This document shows positions 42,497-50,396 of a DNA stretch of 64,000 nt, one piece after another. Under the pieces are notes generated by a model. That model had not been told where the DNA came from. It worked only from the letters and a program-made list of their open reading frames with translations, and did not search any database. Location: positions 1,013,001-1,077,000 of the forward strand of contig NZ_CP150269.1 of NCBI RefSeq assembly GCF_037976825.1, written 5' to 3'. This DNA comes from Paenibacillus sp. FSL K6-1330 (lineage in GTDB: Bacteria > Bacillota > Bacilli > Paenibacillales > Paenibacillaceae). Position 1 is the first letter of the stretch. Each line of letters begins with the position of its first letter. Both the position numbers and the translations under genes were made by a program.

Positions 42497-43369
42497 TTAA
42501 TAAATCGCCTTCGCATCCGCTGGCAGCTGCCGGACATGCTGCAGGAAGCCCGTTACACGCCGATCCTGCCCCATATCGTATTCAAAGCCCAGCTGTTCAG
42601 CGACATCCAGTGCGGTTCTGCGAAACAGCGCTCCCATCGTAAACAGCGCCTCCCACACCTCTTCGTAGGTTCCGCGGGGGTAGGTGGACATCAGCTCGTT
42701 CCAGCTGTCCGCAGACAGGTAGTTTTTCAAGTAATTGCCGTTCTTGCCCACGCTGAGCGAGAAATCGGTCTGGGTGCCCACCTGCCACTCCAACATTTTC
42801 ATCAGCATCGGCCGCATGATGTTGTGGAAGTGGTCTTGGGCATACAGTATTTCTTCCCGCCACAAGCCCTTGGCTACATACGTGGATACCCACCAGAACT
42901 CATTGCAGCAATCCTCGAAGAAGGCTGCGGGCGGATGCTGTACCCAGAAATCCTCGTCGGACGGAGCAGGAATCTTGGGAAAAGTCTGATCTTTATCCAT
43001 TAAGATCTGGATCAATTTGTCTTCCTTGCAGTATTTCTCCTTCTCCTCGATGGGAATCAGAGTCATGTCAATCCGGTTGCCGTCGGTAAATAACATCAGG
43101 TACGAGAACCAGCCTCCAAGATCCGGAGGGAACATGGCCATATCTTCCGGCGTCTGCAGAATCAACCGTTCCCCGAAGACATCAATCCAGTTCGGATTCT
43201 GAATAAAGCTGTCCATGTCCGTAACATGAAAGCTGATATCGTAATCCTGAAAAATATCCTTCGGCACGTTGGGATTCGTTCGCGAGCCCTCCAGGGTCAC
43301 CGCCCGAACCCGTTCGTCGCGGGCTGCGTAGCCCAATACCAAATCCATCATTTCTTGTTCGCTTCTCAT
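42497..43369 (-). CDS. aadK: Aminoglycoside 6-adenylyltransferase (AadK-like)
   Basis: Adenylylates the 6-hydroxyl of streptomycin, giving resistance. It has 290 residues from ATG 43369, with GGAGG 9 bases upstream; the frame is open six codons further. The nucleotidyltransferase core is 'VTLEGSRTNPNVPKDIFQDY', with 'DYDISF' as the metal-binding aspartates. 'NRIDMTLIPI' carries the third Asp and 'EFWWVSTYVAKGLWREEI' is a conserved ANT(6) region. A chromosomal, B. subtilis AadK-like context with no mobile element suggests an intrinsic rather than acquired gene. Confidence 0.88.
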   Translation of the reverse strand: MRSEQEMMDLVLGYAARDERVRAVTLEGSRTNPNVPKDIFQDYDISFHVTDMDSFIQNPNWIDVFGERLILQTPEDMAMFPPDLGGWFSYLMLFTDGNRIDMTLIPIEEKEKYCKEDKLIQILMDKDQTFPKIPAPSDEDFWVQHPPAAFFEDCCNEFWWVSTYVAKGLWREEILYAQDHFHNIMRPMLMKMLEWQVGTQTDFSLSVGKNGNYLKNYLSADSWNELMSTYPRGTYEEVWEALFTMGALFRRTALDVAEQLGFEYDMGQDRRVTGFLQHVRQLPADAKAIY

Positions 43370-43476
43370 GTTATCCAGCCTCCGCATTCATATTTAGATG
43401 ACTCATGATTCGAATCGGACAGGTCAGGAGGTCCACGAATCCGGACCGTAGAAGCATGGCATGGATATGGAGCATG

Positions 43477-43503
43477 TTATAACTTGTTCAAGCGCTTTTT
43501 CAT
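43477..43503 (-). other. Possible 8-codon leader peptide before aadK
   Basis: On the minus strand AAAAGGAG lies 9 bases ahead of ATG at 43503, which opens MKKRLNKL and stops at TAA. It sits between hemL and aadK, 107 bp ahead of the aadK start. A strong ribosome binding site on such a short frame is unusual for chance. Confidence 0.3.
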
Positions 43504-43540
43504 AAGGAAATCTCCTTTTCCGATGTTGAATGTATTTAAA

Positions 43541-44857
43541 TTAATTCTTCATGGCCTTAAAAGATTCCTCCGCAGCCTCAAGCGTAGCCTCGATGTCAGC
43601 ATCCGTATGGGCGGTGGTCATGAACCAGGCCTCGTATTTGGAAGGAGCCAAGTTCACGCCGCGGTCCAGCATATGGCGGAAGAATGCAGCGAAGGCTTCA
43701 CCGTCGGTGTCCTGCGCTTCGTCATAGTTCGTGACCGGATGATCGCAGAAATGAGTGGAGAAGGAGCCACGGATGCGGTTGATTGTGAGCGGAATGCCGT
43801 GGCGGTCGGCGGACGCCTGCAAGCCTTCCGTCAGCTTGATGGTCAAGCGCTCCATTTCTTCATATACGCCTTCGCCCTGCAGAACCTCCAAGCAAGCGAT
43901 TCCGGCTGCGATGGAGGCGGGATTACCCGCCATAGTTCCGGCCTGATAAGCAGGGCCGAGCGGTGCGACCTGTTCCATCACGTGTTTACGGCCGCCATAG
44001 GCGCCGATAGGCAGGCCGCCGCCGATGATTTTGCCAAGAGCCGTAAGATCCGGCTGAATCGCCTCGTGATTGGCCAGACCCGCATAGGTTTGGGTAGATC
44101 CGTAGTGGAAGCGGAAAGCGCTGATAACTTCGTCATAGATGACCAGTGAGCCGTTGTCGTGCGTCATCTGACATAGGCCTTCGAGGAAACCCGGCTTCGG
44201 CATCACCATCCCAAAGTTGCCGACGATCGGCTCTACCATAACGGCAGCCACATCATCGCCCCATGCGTCGAGGGCAGCGCGCAGGCCTTCCAGATCGTTG
44301 AACGGAACGGTAATGACTTCCGTCGCAATGCTGGCCGGGATCCCGGCACTGTCCGGAATACCAAGTGTGGAAGGGCCGGAGCCTGCTGCCACGAGGACAA
44401 GATCGGAATGGCCGTGGTAACAGCCGGCGAACTTGATGATCTTGTTGCGCTTGGTGTAGGCGCGGGCGACCCGGATCGTCGTCATGACCGCCTCGGTACC
44501 GGAATTGACGAAACGCACCTTATCCATGGACGGAATGGCGGCCTTCAGCATTTTGGCTAAGGTGATCTCAAGCTCTGTTGGCGTCCCGTAAAGAGTACCG
44601 TTTTGAGCTGCTGTTGTGATTGCAGCCGTAATATGCGGATGGGCATGTCCGGTTATGATCGGACCATAAGCCGCCAAGTAATCGATATAACGGTTGCCAT
44701 CCTCGTCCCAGAAGTGGGCTCCGCTTGCGCGTTTCATAAAGACGGGGGCACCACCGCCTACGGCTTTAAAGGAACGGGAGGGACTGTTTACGCCGCCTAC
44801 GATATGCTGCAGCGCTTCTTGATACAGAGTTTCGGAACGGTTTCTTGATGTTGCCAT
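43541..44857 (-). CDS. hemL: Glutamate-1-semialdehyde 2,1-aminomutase
   Basis: A PLP enzyme that makes 5-aminolevulinate for haem synthesis. It has 438 residues from ATG 44857 (AAAGGAAG about 10 bases upstream). Class III aminotransferase features are '[13 protein letters not shown]', '[20 protein letters not shown]', '[10 protein letters not shown]' and PLP lysine in '[17 protein letters not shown]'. It is outside any hem operon, as is the B. subtilis paralogue GsaB, so it may be the second copy. Confidence 0.93.
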   Translation of the reverse strand: MATSRNRSETLYQEALQHIVGGVNSPSRSFKAVGGGAPVFMKRASGAHFWDEDGNRYIDYLAAYGPIITGHAHPHITAAITTAAQNGTLYGTPTELEITLAKMLKAAIPSMDKVRFVNSGTEAVMTTIRVARAYTKRNKIIKFAGCYHGHSDLVLVAAGSGPSTLGIPDSAGIPASIATEVITVPFNDLEGLRAALDAWGDDVAAVMVEPIVGNFGMVMPKPGFLEGLCQMTHDNGSLVIYDEVISAFRFHYGSTQTYAGLANHEAIQPDLTALGKIIGGGLPIGAYGGRKHVMEQVAPLGPAYQAGTMAGNPASIAAGIACLEVLQGEGVYEEMERLTIKLTEGLQASADRHGIPLTINRIRGSFSTHFCDHPVTNYDEAQDTDGEAFAAFFRHMLDRGVNLAPSKYEAWFMTTAHTDADIEATLEAAEESFKAMKN

Positions 44858-44883
44858 GATAGTAAAACTTCCTTTCTTCATGA

Positions 44884-44925
44884 AGCAGGACAGGAAGCTA
44901 AAATGACGTAGCGTCCTGTCCTGCT
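44884..44925 (-). terminator. 12 bp perfect hairpin between the LCP and hemL genes
   Basis: AGCAGGACAGGA and TCCTGTCCTGCT with an 18-base loop. There is no clear T tract, so it could end the LCP transcript weakly or structure the hemL leader. Confidence 0.5.
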
Positions 44926-44938
44926 TGCTGTAAGTGTA

Positions 44939-46027
44939 TTAGTTACGATCCGTTGTTGCAGATGGGGCAGTGGAGCTTTCGGGATTACCATTCTCAGAAT
45001 CGTTGTTCACAGAACCACGGGTCTCAGAATTGTTTTCCGTACCTTCGCTGCCTCCGGTTTCAGGGTCAGGCGTTGGCGGATTTAAGATGTCCTGGATATA
45101 CTGTTTCAGCGTATCCGGATTGCCTACCGTTAGAACGGCAGCACCGCCGATATGTTCTTCCTTCAGGAGTTTCATCGGAGGAACCTGTTCGCTGCCACTC
45201 ATTTTACTCTTATAGGCAACGTTCGCAAGCTTCCACATATCCTCGACATCGAGATTGGTATCAATATATGGGCTGACGGACTTCAGAATGTCCGGAAGCT
45301 TCATGATGGACGTGGTGGTCTGCATTTTCTTGGCTACGGCCTTCAAAAGCTCGCGCTGCCGCTCGGTGCGGGTAAAGTCGCCCATCGCATCATAGCGGAA
45401 CCGGACATATTGCAGCGCCGTGTTGCCATCTAGATGCTGCATGCCTTGCTTCAATTCAATGTCGTATTCGTTTTTGTCTGCTTTACTGGAATAATTCATG
45501 TCCTTCTCAACATAGAAATCAACCCCGCCGACGGAATCAACCAGCTTCATGAAACCCTGGAAATCCGTATAGACGTAGTATTGAACCGGAATGCCCAGCA
45601 GATCGCCTACAGCCTTCATGGCCGTATTCGGGCCGTGCGTGATGGCCGTATTGATTCGGTTTCGGTCATATCCGGGTATTTCTACGTAAGTATCGCGCAA
45701 AATAGAGAATAAGTGCATTTTTTTCTTCACCGGATCAATCGAGGCAACAAGCATACTGTCGGAACGAGGAATTTCGCCTTCCTCAAAACCGCGTGCATCA
45801 ACGCCCATCAGCAGAATGTTAACCGTCTCCGTTCCTTCCCACTCGGGTGGCGCAGGAACCTTGGCATCTACCTTTTCAATTTCGCGAAAAGGGGAGGAAT
45901 CACCTGATTTCTGAAGACTTTGCAAGCCGTCGTAGAACGACGCCGCATAATAAATGCCGTAACCAATAACAGCGGCGAGGATGAGGCTGACACTCCATAT
46001 AATCGTCTTCTTTGTTTTTTTGGTCAT
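44939..46027 (-). CDS. LytR-CpsA-Psr (LCP) family phosphotransferase
   Basis: Attaches teichoic acids or other glycopolymers to peptidoglycan at the outer membrane face. It has 362 residues: an N-terminal anchor helix ('IIWSVSLILAAVIGYGIYYA'), then the LCP domain. That contains 'NILLMGVDARGFE', 'RSDSMLVASIDP', 'ILRDTYVEIPGYDRNRINTA', 'VDSVGGVDFYVEKDMNY' and 'LQYVRFRYDAMGDFTRTERQ', with the Arg/Asp polyprenyl-phosphate site. The last ~45 residues are Pro/Ser/Asn rich and disordered. Confidence 0.93.
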   Translation of the reverse strand: MTKKTKKTIIWSVSLILAAVIGYGIYYAASFYDGLQSLQKSGDSSPFREIEKVDAKVPAPPEWEGTETVNILLMGVDARGFEEGEIPRSDSMLVASIDPVKKKMHLFSILRDTYVEIPGYDRNRINTAITHGPNTAMKAVGDLLGIPVQYYVYTDFQGFMKLVDSVGGVDFYVEKDMNYSSKADKNEYDIELKQGMQHLDGNTALQYVRFRYDAMGDFTRTERQRELLKAVAKKMQTTTSIMKLPDILKSVSPYIDTNLDVEDMWKLANVAYKSKMSGSEQVPPMKLLKEEHIGGAAVLTVGNPDTLKQYIQDILNPPTPDPETGGSEGTENNSETRGSVNNDSENGNPESSTAPSATTDRN

Positions 46028-46097
46028 TGTGTTCTTCCTTTCGGATTACGCTGATGAATAAATTCGATAGAACATTTGAACATTCGACATTCATTCT

Positions 46098-46126
46098 ATT
46101 ATAATTTTTTTCGAAAAGACAATCAA
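46098..46126 (-). promoter_or_regulatory. Sigma-A promoter of the LCP gene
   Basis: On the minus strand TTGATT, exactly 17 bases, TATAAT; about 70 bases ahead of the ATG. Confidence 0.65.
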
Positions 46127-46156
46127 TTTTCGGGACTAAAGTCCGTACAGTAGGAG

Positions 46157-46639
46157 TTGAGCCTTATCGTAGATCAAACGCAGTTGACAGTCGGAAGCCA
46201 GGTGCCGGATTTTTCACTTCCGGCTTCGAACGGGGAGAAGGTAGCATTAAGCGATTTTCGCGGACGTAAAGTCGTGCTGTTCTTCTATCCGAAAAATATG
46301 ACCCCAACCTGTACCGAGGAGGCTTGCAGCTTCCGGGACAACTATGGTGCGTTGGAGCAAGCTGGCGCAGTGGTGATCGGGATTAGCCCGGATCCACTGA
46401 AATCCCATGCCAAATTCATTGATAAGCATAGCCTTCCCTATTTGCTCATGTCTGATGAAGAGCACAAGGTAAGCGAAATATTTGGCGTATGGCAGATGAA
46501 GAAGATGTTCGGCCGCGAGTATATGGGTATTGTACGCTCTACCTTCTTGATTGATGAGCAGGGAAAGCTTGCAGGCCAGTGGCGGAAAGTAAAAGTGAAA
46601 GGTCATGTCGAAGCGGTTCTCACAGCCGTGCTGTCATAG
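46157..46639 (+). CDS. bcp: Thioredoxin-dependent thiol peroxidase (Bcp type)
   Basis: Reduces hydroperoxides using thioredoxin. The protein is about 150-160 residues, with '[20 protein letters not shown]', then peroxidatic cysteine in '[16 protein letters not shown]' with a second Cys five residues later (the atypical 2-Cys pattern of Bcp/PrxQ). '[13 protein letters not shown]' closes the fold. The start is unclear: TTG 46157 touches GGAG with no spacer. The best-spaced position (46166) is ATC rather than ATG, and TTG 46184 is another option. The gene is divergent from the LCP gene. Confidence 0.9.
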   Translation: MSLIVDQTQLTVGSQVPDFSLPASNGEKVALSDFRGRKVVLFFYPKNMTPTCTEEACSFRDNYGALEQAGAVVIGISPDPLKSHAKFIDKHSLPYLLMSDEEHKVSEIFGVWQMKKMFGREYMGIVRSTFLIDEQGKLAGQWRKVKVKGHVEAVLTAVLS

Positions 46640-46652
46640 CTATATGAAGAAC

Positions 46653-46697
46653 GGTCCCTCAGCATGCCTGGACAGGCATGATAAGGGACCTTTTTTT
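46653..46697 (+). terminator. Terminator of bcp
   Basis: GGTCCCT and AGGGACC with an inner CATGCCT/AGGCATG stem, followed by T7. Confidence 0.9.
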
Positions 46698-46819
46698 AAC
46701 AAATAAGACCAGAGGAATAATGAATTCAGTTTACTCAAATTCTAGTCTTTTTTTGAAACACCCTCCATATAATCTATCAGGAAGCCGAACTCATAGAAAC
46801 GATGGAGGTAGAGTTGATA

Positions 46820-48127
46820 ATGAAAAATATGGTGCGGGTAACATCAATTGCGGTATTTTTCGGCGTATTGGCAGTGCTCATCATGATCGGTATGGGGCTT
46901 GAGGTCCAGCAGCCGACTGACATATATATGGAACACGCTCCTCTGGCAGCAGCGCCAATGACAGTGACTGGGCAGGATATACAGGTGAAGCCGGAAGCGT
47001 CAAGCAAGCCTATCGTTACGACTGCATACAAGAATACATCGGCTGTGAACGCCGCACCTGTTCAATATAAGAAACAAAGTGACAAAACGGTATACCTGAC
47101 ATTTGATGACGGGCCATCGGATTTGACGCTTGATGTGCTGAATATTTTGAAGCGAGAAGGAATTAAAGGCACGTTTTTTGTACTGGGTAAGGAAGCGGAG
47201 ACCCGTCCCGAGATTATTAACCGCATCTATGAGGAGGGCCATGTGATCGGGAATCATACATATGATCATCGTTATGACAAGCTCTACGGGCATTTTCAGG
47301 ATTTCTGGGGACAGATTAAGAAAACGGAGGAAATCATTCGTTTAATTACGGGGGAACGGCCGCAGCTGGTCAGAGCTCCCGGGGGAACGGCCGGCCATTT
47401 TGACGAAGCCTATTTTCAATTCATGAAGCAGGGGGGCTATCATGTATTCGATTGGAACGTCGACAGCGGCGACTCCAGGTATCGAGGCGTCCCGGTTAAA
47501 GACATCGTAAAAGGAGCAACCACGAAAGTGAACGGCAATGAGGCAATTGTGCTTCTTCATGATGGTAGAGGTCATGCCGAAAGCGTAAAGGCTCTGCCGG
47601 ACATCATTTCTTATTATAAAAAGCAAGGCTATGCCTTTGATGTACTGTCTCCGGAAATCCAGCCCGTTCAATTTCGTGCCCAGCAGAGTGCACGTAAGGT
47701 TTCGCAGCCTTCAAAGCAATGGATCGAGGAGCATGTCGCAGCCAATGCCGCGCTATTTGAGACTGGGCGAACGCTGGCCGTGGAATTCGGAGGAATGGAG
47801 ACTGCGTTCGCGGCAGGGGAATACAAAATGGTGGACGGCCGGTTGATGGTACCGCTGCGGGCCCTGGTGGAGCGGCTCGGCGGAAGCGTGTCCTGGAAGT
47901 CTCACAACAAGACCGTGCAGGTGACGCTGGCAGGGAATCGCTGGGAAGCAGACCCGGTTGGCGGCTTGCTATTCCCCATGCAAACAGGGGGCAAACCGGT
48001 GTCTTCGGATGTTCATTTAATCGGCGGTACTGCTTGGATTCCGCTTCGGGAAGCGCTTGACTTTTCCGGCCGCCCTGTTACAAGAGTGACATATGAAGAA
48101 AGCGAGTATCGCGTTCTAACTTTGTAG
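46820..48127 (+). CDS. Polysaccharide deacetylase with C-terminal stalk domain
   Basis: Deacetylates peptidoglycan or a related surface polymer. It has 435 residues from ATG 46820 (GGAGG upstream). An N-terminal membrane anchor ('ITSIAVFFGVLAVLIMI'-type) precedes a linker and a NodB domain (about 85-290). That domain has 'TFDDGPS' (Asp96, Asp97), zinc ligands His146 and His150 in 'GNHTYDH', 'RAPGGT' and 'LLHDGRGH'. A C-terminal copper-amine-oxidase-N-like domain (about 320-435; 'MVDGRLMVPLRALVERLGGS') is shared with the SGNH hydrolase at 29932. Confidence 0.91.
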   Translation: MKNMVRVTSIAVFFGVLAVLIMIGMGLEVQQPTDIYMEHAPLAAAPMTVTGQDIQVKPEASSKPIVTTAYKNTSAVNAAPVQYKKQSDKTVYLTFDDGPSDLTLDVLNILKREGIKGTFFVLGKEAETRPEIINRIYEEGHVIGNHTYDHRYDKLYGHFQDFWGQIKKTEEIIRLITGERPQLVRAPGGTAGHFDEAYFQFMKQGGYHVFDWNVDSGDSRYRGVPVKDIVKGATTKVNGNEAIVLLHDGRGHAESVKALPDIISYYKKQGYAFDVLSPEIQPVQFRAQQSARKVSQPSKQWIEEHVAANAALFETGRTLAVEFGGMETAFAAGEYKMVDGRLMVPLRALVERLGGSVSWKSHNKTVQVTLAGNRWEADPVGGLLFPMQTGGKPVSSDVHLIGGTAWIPLREALDFSGRPVTRVTYEESEYRVLTL

Positions 48128-48221
48128 TCGAAAATTGCATTTTATGTTTGTAATTATGCTTCACAAGTTATAGACTAGTACTTAGAGATATTTATCACAA
48201 TCCCTAAGATTGTTTCAGAAT

Positions 48222-48256
48222 AAAGGAGGGGGAAGTTTCCCCCTGCTTTATTTTTG
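48222..48256 (+). terminator. Terminator of the deacetylase gene
   Basis: AAAGGAGGGGGAA and TTCCCCCTGCTTT with a 2-base loop, followed by ATTTTT. Confidence 0.85.
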
Positions 48257-48397
48257 GCGATAGTGAGTCACCCTTAAGTTCGCACTTTTGTAAGTGATGC
48301 ATAATAGATACCGGTTATCCGAAAATTAAAGCTAACCGGTTCGATCGTCGCCAAGTCCATCTTGGGAATTCACTTAAAGAAAAGGAGGCAATTCTTT

Positions 48398-48868
48398 ATG
48401 ACAGAAACATCTTCTCCACAGCCGTCCGAAACTCCGGAAAATGTTGTAGGAAACCAAGAAGCTGCGGCGTCCAGCCGTCCTGATGTGCTGCTCGAACAAC
48501 TGCTCAAGCCCGAGGTTCAGGAATCCCTCACAACTCTCGTGGACAATCTTCCAAAACTTGCAGAAATGCTGACCGTCATGACTAAAGCTTATGACTTCGG
48601 TAAATCCGTAGCTACGGATCCCGTGCTTGCGGAAGACACTATGGCTTCCCTTAGCGGATTCGCGAAGCCGGTCACGACAGCAGCGAAAAGCGTTGCATCT
48701 GCAGCTATCGAAGCCGGTGACCGTGTACACGCTCAAGGCGACCAAGCTCAGATTGGCGTATTTGGTCTGATGAAAATGCTGAAAGATCCTCAGGTTCAAA
48801 AGGGTCTTCGCTATGCTCAGGCTTTTTTGGACGTTCTTAACGAGCGCGACCAACAAAACAAGCGTTAA
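48398..48868 (+). CDS. DUF1641 protein
   Basis: A 156-residue protein from ATG 48398 (AAAGGAGG 9 bases upstream). The core 'LTTLVDNLPKLAEMLTVMTK' and 'FGLMKMLKDPQVQKGLRYAQ' are the DUF1641 hallmarks, as in Bacillus YrhD-like proteins found beside formate dehydrogenases or NADH dehydrogenases. It is soluble and helical, with function unknown. It lies 32 bp before the NDH-2 gene and is probably a partner or regulator of it. Confidence 0.85.
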   Translation: MTETSSPQPSETPENVVGNQEAAASSRPDVLLEQLLKPEVQESLTTLVDNLPKLAEMLTVMTKAYDFGKSVATDPVLAEDTMASLSGFAKPVTTAAKSVASAAIEAGDRVHAQGDQAQIGVFGLMKMLKDPQVQKGLRYAQAFLDVLNERDQQNKR

Positions 48869-48900
48869 TCCATAAATCATACGAAGAACGGAGGATGGTC

Positions 48901-50076
48901 ATGTCTAAACATATTTTAATTTTGGGCGGAGGCTATGGCGGCTTGCTTAGTGCGCTTTCTGCACGCGAGCATTTTGGTGCTGGTGCAAAAATCACGCTGA
49001 TCAACCGTTTCCCAACCCATCAGATCATTACAGAATTGCACCGTCTGGCAGCAGGCAACATCGCAGAGAAAGCAGTAGCTTTGCCACTCGATAAGCTTCT
49101 GCGCGGCGCGAACGTTGACCTGCGCATCGGCAACGTTAAGGAAATCAAGCCGGATGAGCGTTCGGTTTCCCTCGATGACGGCGGAAACTTCACATATGAT
49201 GCCCTGGTTATCGCACTGGGCAGCGAAACGGCCTTCTTCGGCATTCCAGGACTGCAAGAGAACAGCTTTATCCTGAAGTCCGTGAACGATGCTAACCGTC
49301 TGCGTGCTCATGTGGAGTCCCGCATTGCGGAATATAGCAAAACGAAAAACAAAGCGGACGCTACCATCGTTGTTGGCGGCGGCGGCTTGACAGGCGTTGA
49401 GCTTGTTGGTGAATATGCCGATATGAAAAGCGAACTGGCTCGCAAATACGGTATCGATCCACAAGAAATCACGCTTTATTGTGTTGAAGCAGCTCCTTCC
49501 ATTCTGCCAGGCTTCCCTGCAGAACTGGTTGACCGCGCAACAACAAGCCTGCAAAAACGCGGCGTGAACTTCCTGACCGGATTGCCGATTACCAAAATGG
49601 ATGGCACTACCGTTGAACTGAAAGACGGCAGCACGATCGAAACCAGCACATTGATATGGACTGGCGGCGTACAGGGTAATTCCGTTGTGGCTAACTGCGG
49701 CATCGAAGTCAACCGTGGTCGTGCGGTTGTTAACGAATTCCTGCAATCCGCATCCCACCCTGACGTATACGTTGCTGGTGACAGCGCGGTTGTTATGGGA
49801 CCGGAAGGTCGTCCATACCCGCCAACAGCACAGCTGGCATGGCAAATGGGCGAGCTGATCGGCTACAACATCTTCGCTCAATTGAATGGCGGCGTACCAG
49901 CTTCGTTCACACCGGTATTCTCCGGTACGCTCGGCAGCTTGGGACGTAAAGATGCCATCGGTACCATTGGTGCTAACAAGACCCAATTGAAGGGTCTGCC
50001 TGCAACCTTGATGAAAGAAGCAAGTAACATGCGTTACCTATCCCACATCAACGGTTTGTTTACACTGGCTTACTAA
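48901..50076 (+). CDS. ndh: Type II NADH dehydrogenase
   Basis: Oxidises NADH and passes electrons to the quinone pool without pumping protons. It has 391 residues from ATG 48901 (GGAGG 6 bases upstream; the ATG at 48895 is too close). The FAD-binding motif 'ILGGGYGGLLSA' is at the N-terminus, the NADH Rossmann motif 'VVGGGGLTGVELVGE' at about 157-171, and 'VYVAGDSAVV' is the second FAD motif. A hydrophobic C-terminus ('MRYLSHINGLFTLAY') may contact the membrane. It resembles Bacillus YutJ/YumB/Ndh. Confidence 0.92.
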   Translation: MSKHILILGGGYGGLLSALSAREHFGAGAKITLINRFPTHQIITELHRLAAGNIAEKAVALPLDKLLRGANVDLRIGNVKEIKPDERSVSLDDGGNFTYDALVIALGSETAFFGIPGLQENSFILKSVNDANRLRAHVESRIAEYSKTKNKADATIVVGGGGLTGVELVGEYADMKSELARKYGIDPQEITLYCVEAAPSILPGFPAELVDRATTSLQKRGVNFLTGLPITKMDGTTVELKDGSTIETSTLIWTGGVQGNSVVANCGIEVNRGRAVVNEFLQSASHPDVYVAGDSAVVMGPEGRPYPPTAQLAWQMGELIGYNIFAQLNGGVPASFTPVFSGTLGSLGRKDAIGTIGANKTQLKGLPATLMKEASNMRYLSHINGLFTLAY

Positions 50077-50109
50077 GCCTAGAAGGCGGCATTATATTCA
50101 CATATAAAG

Positions 50110-50144
50110 AGATGGACCCTGAGTTTTCGGGTCCATCTTTTTTT
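50110..50144 (+). terminator. Terminator of the DUF1641-ndh operon
   Basis: GATGGACCC and GGGTCCATC with an 8-base loop, followed by T7. Confidence 0.92.
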
Positions 50145-50338
50145 ATTTCGCAGCCCAAACATAAGCAGATGGACTTAGGGACATCGACATGAAAACATAA
50201 TACGATGGTTACACCCGGGAGCGAGGAATACCAAGGGATTTCACACGCGTGCTTCAGAGCGGGATGTTAGAGAAGGAGGTAAGGGAGAGACTGAAAGGTG
50301 AAAGTCCAAAAGGAAGAAGAAAGAAGTTTAAACAGTTA

Positions 50339-50352
50339 TGTAAGCGCTATTG
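50339..50352. promoter_or_regulatory. CcpA-box-like site before sensor kinase 2
   Basis: TGTAAGCGCTATTG, extended to TGTAAGCGCTATTGCA, matches the cre consensus core TGWAAGCGCT. It lies 45 bases ahead of ATG 50397. It would link the sugar module to catabolite repression. Confidence 0.45.
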
Positions 50353-50396
50353 CAAAAGGTTCGCAGTTTTCATTTTATGAAACGGAGGGAGCATGT

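Noticed and set aside
43388..43500. 34-codon minus-strand frame between the 8-codon leader and aadK
   Set aside because: Open but without a ribosome binding site or recognisable sequence; it ends over the aadK start region, so chance is likely.
44884..44925. Long hairpin before hemL as a riboswitch or T-box
   Set aside because: Only one simple stem is present; no conserved T-box or known riboswitch core sequence was found.
48916..49986. 356-codon minus-strand frame opposite ndh
   Set aside because: Mirror frame of a clear NDH-2 gene, with no ribosome binding site and no recognisable motif.
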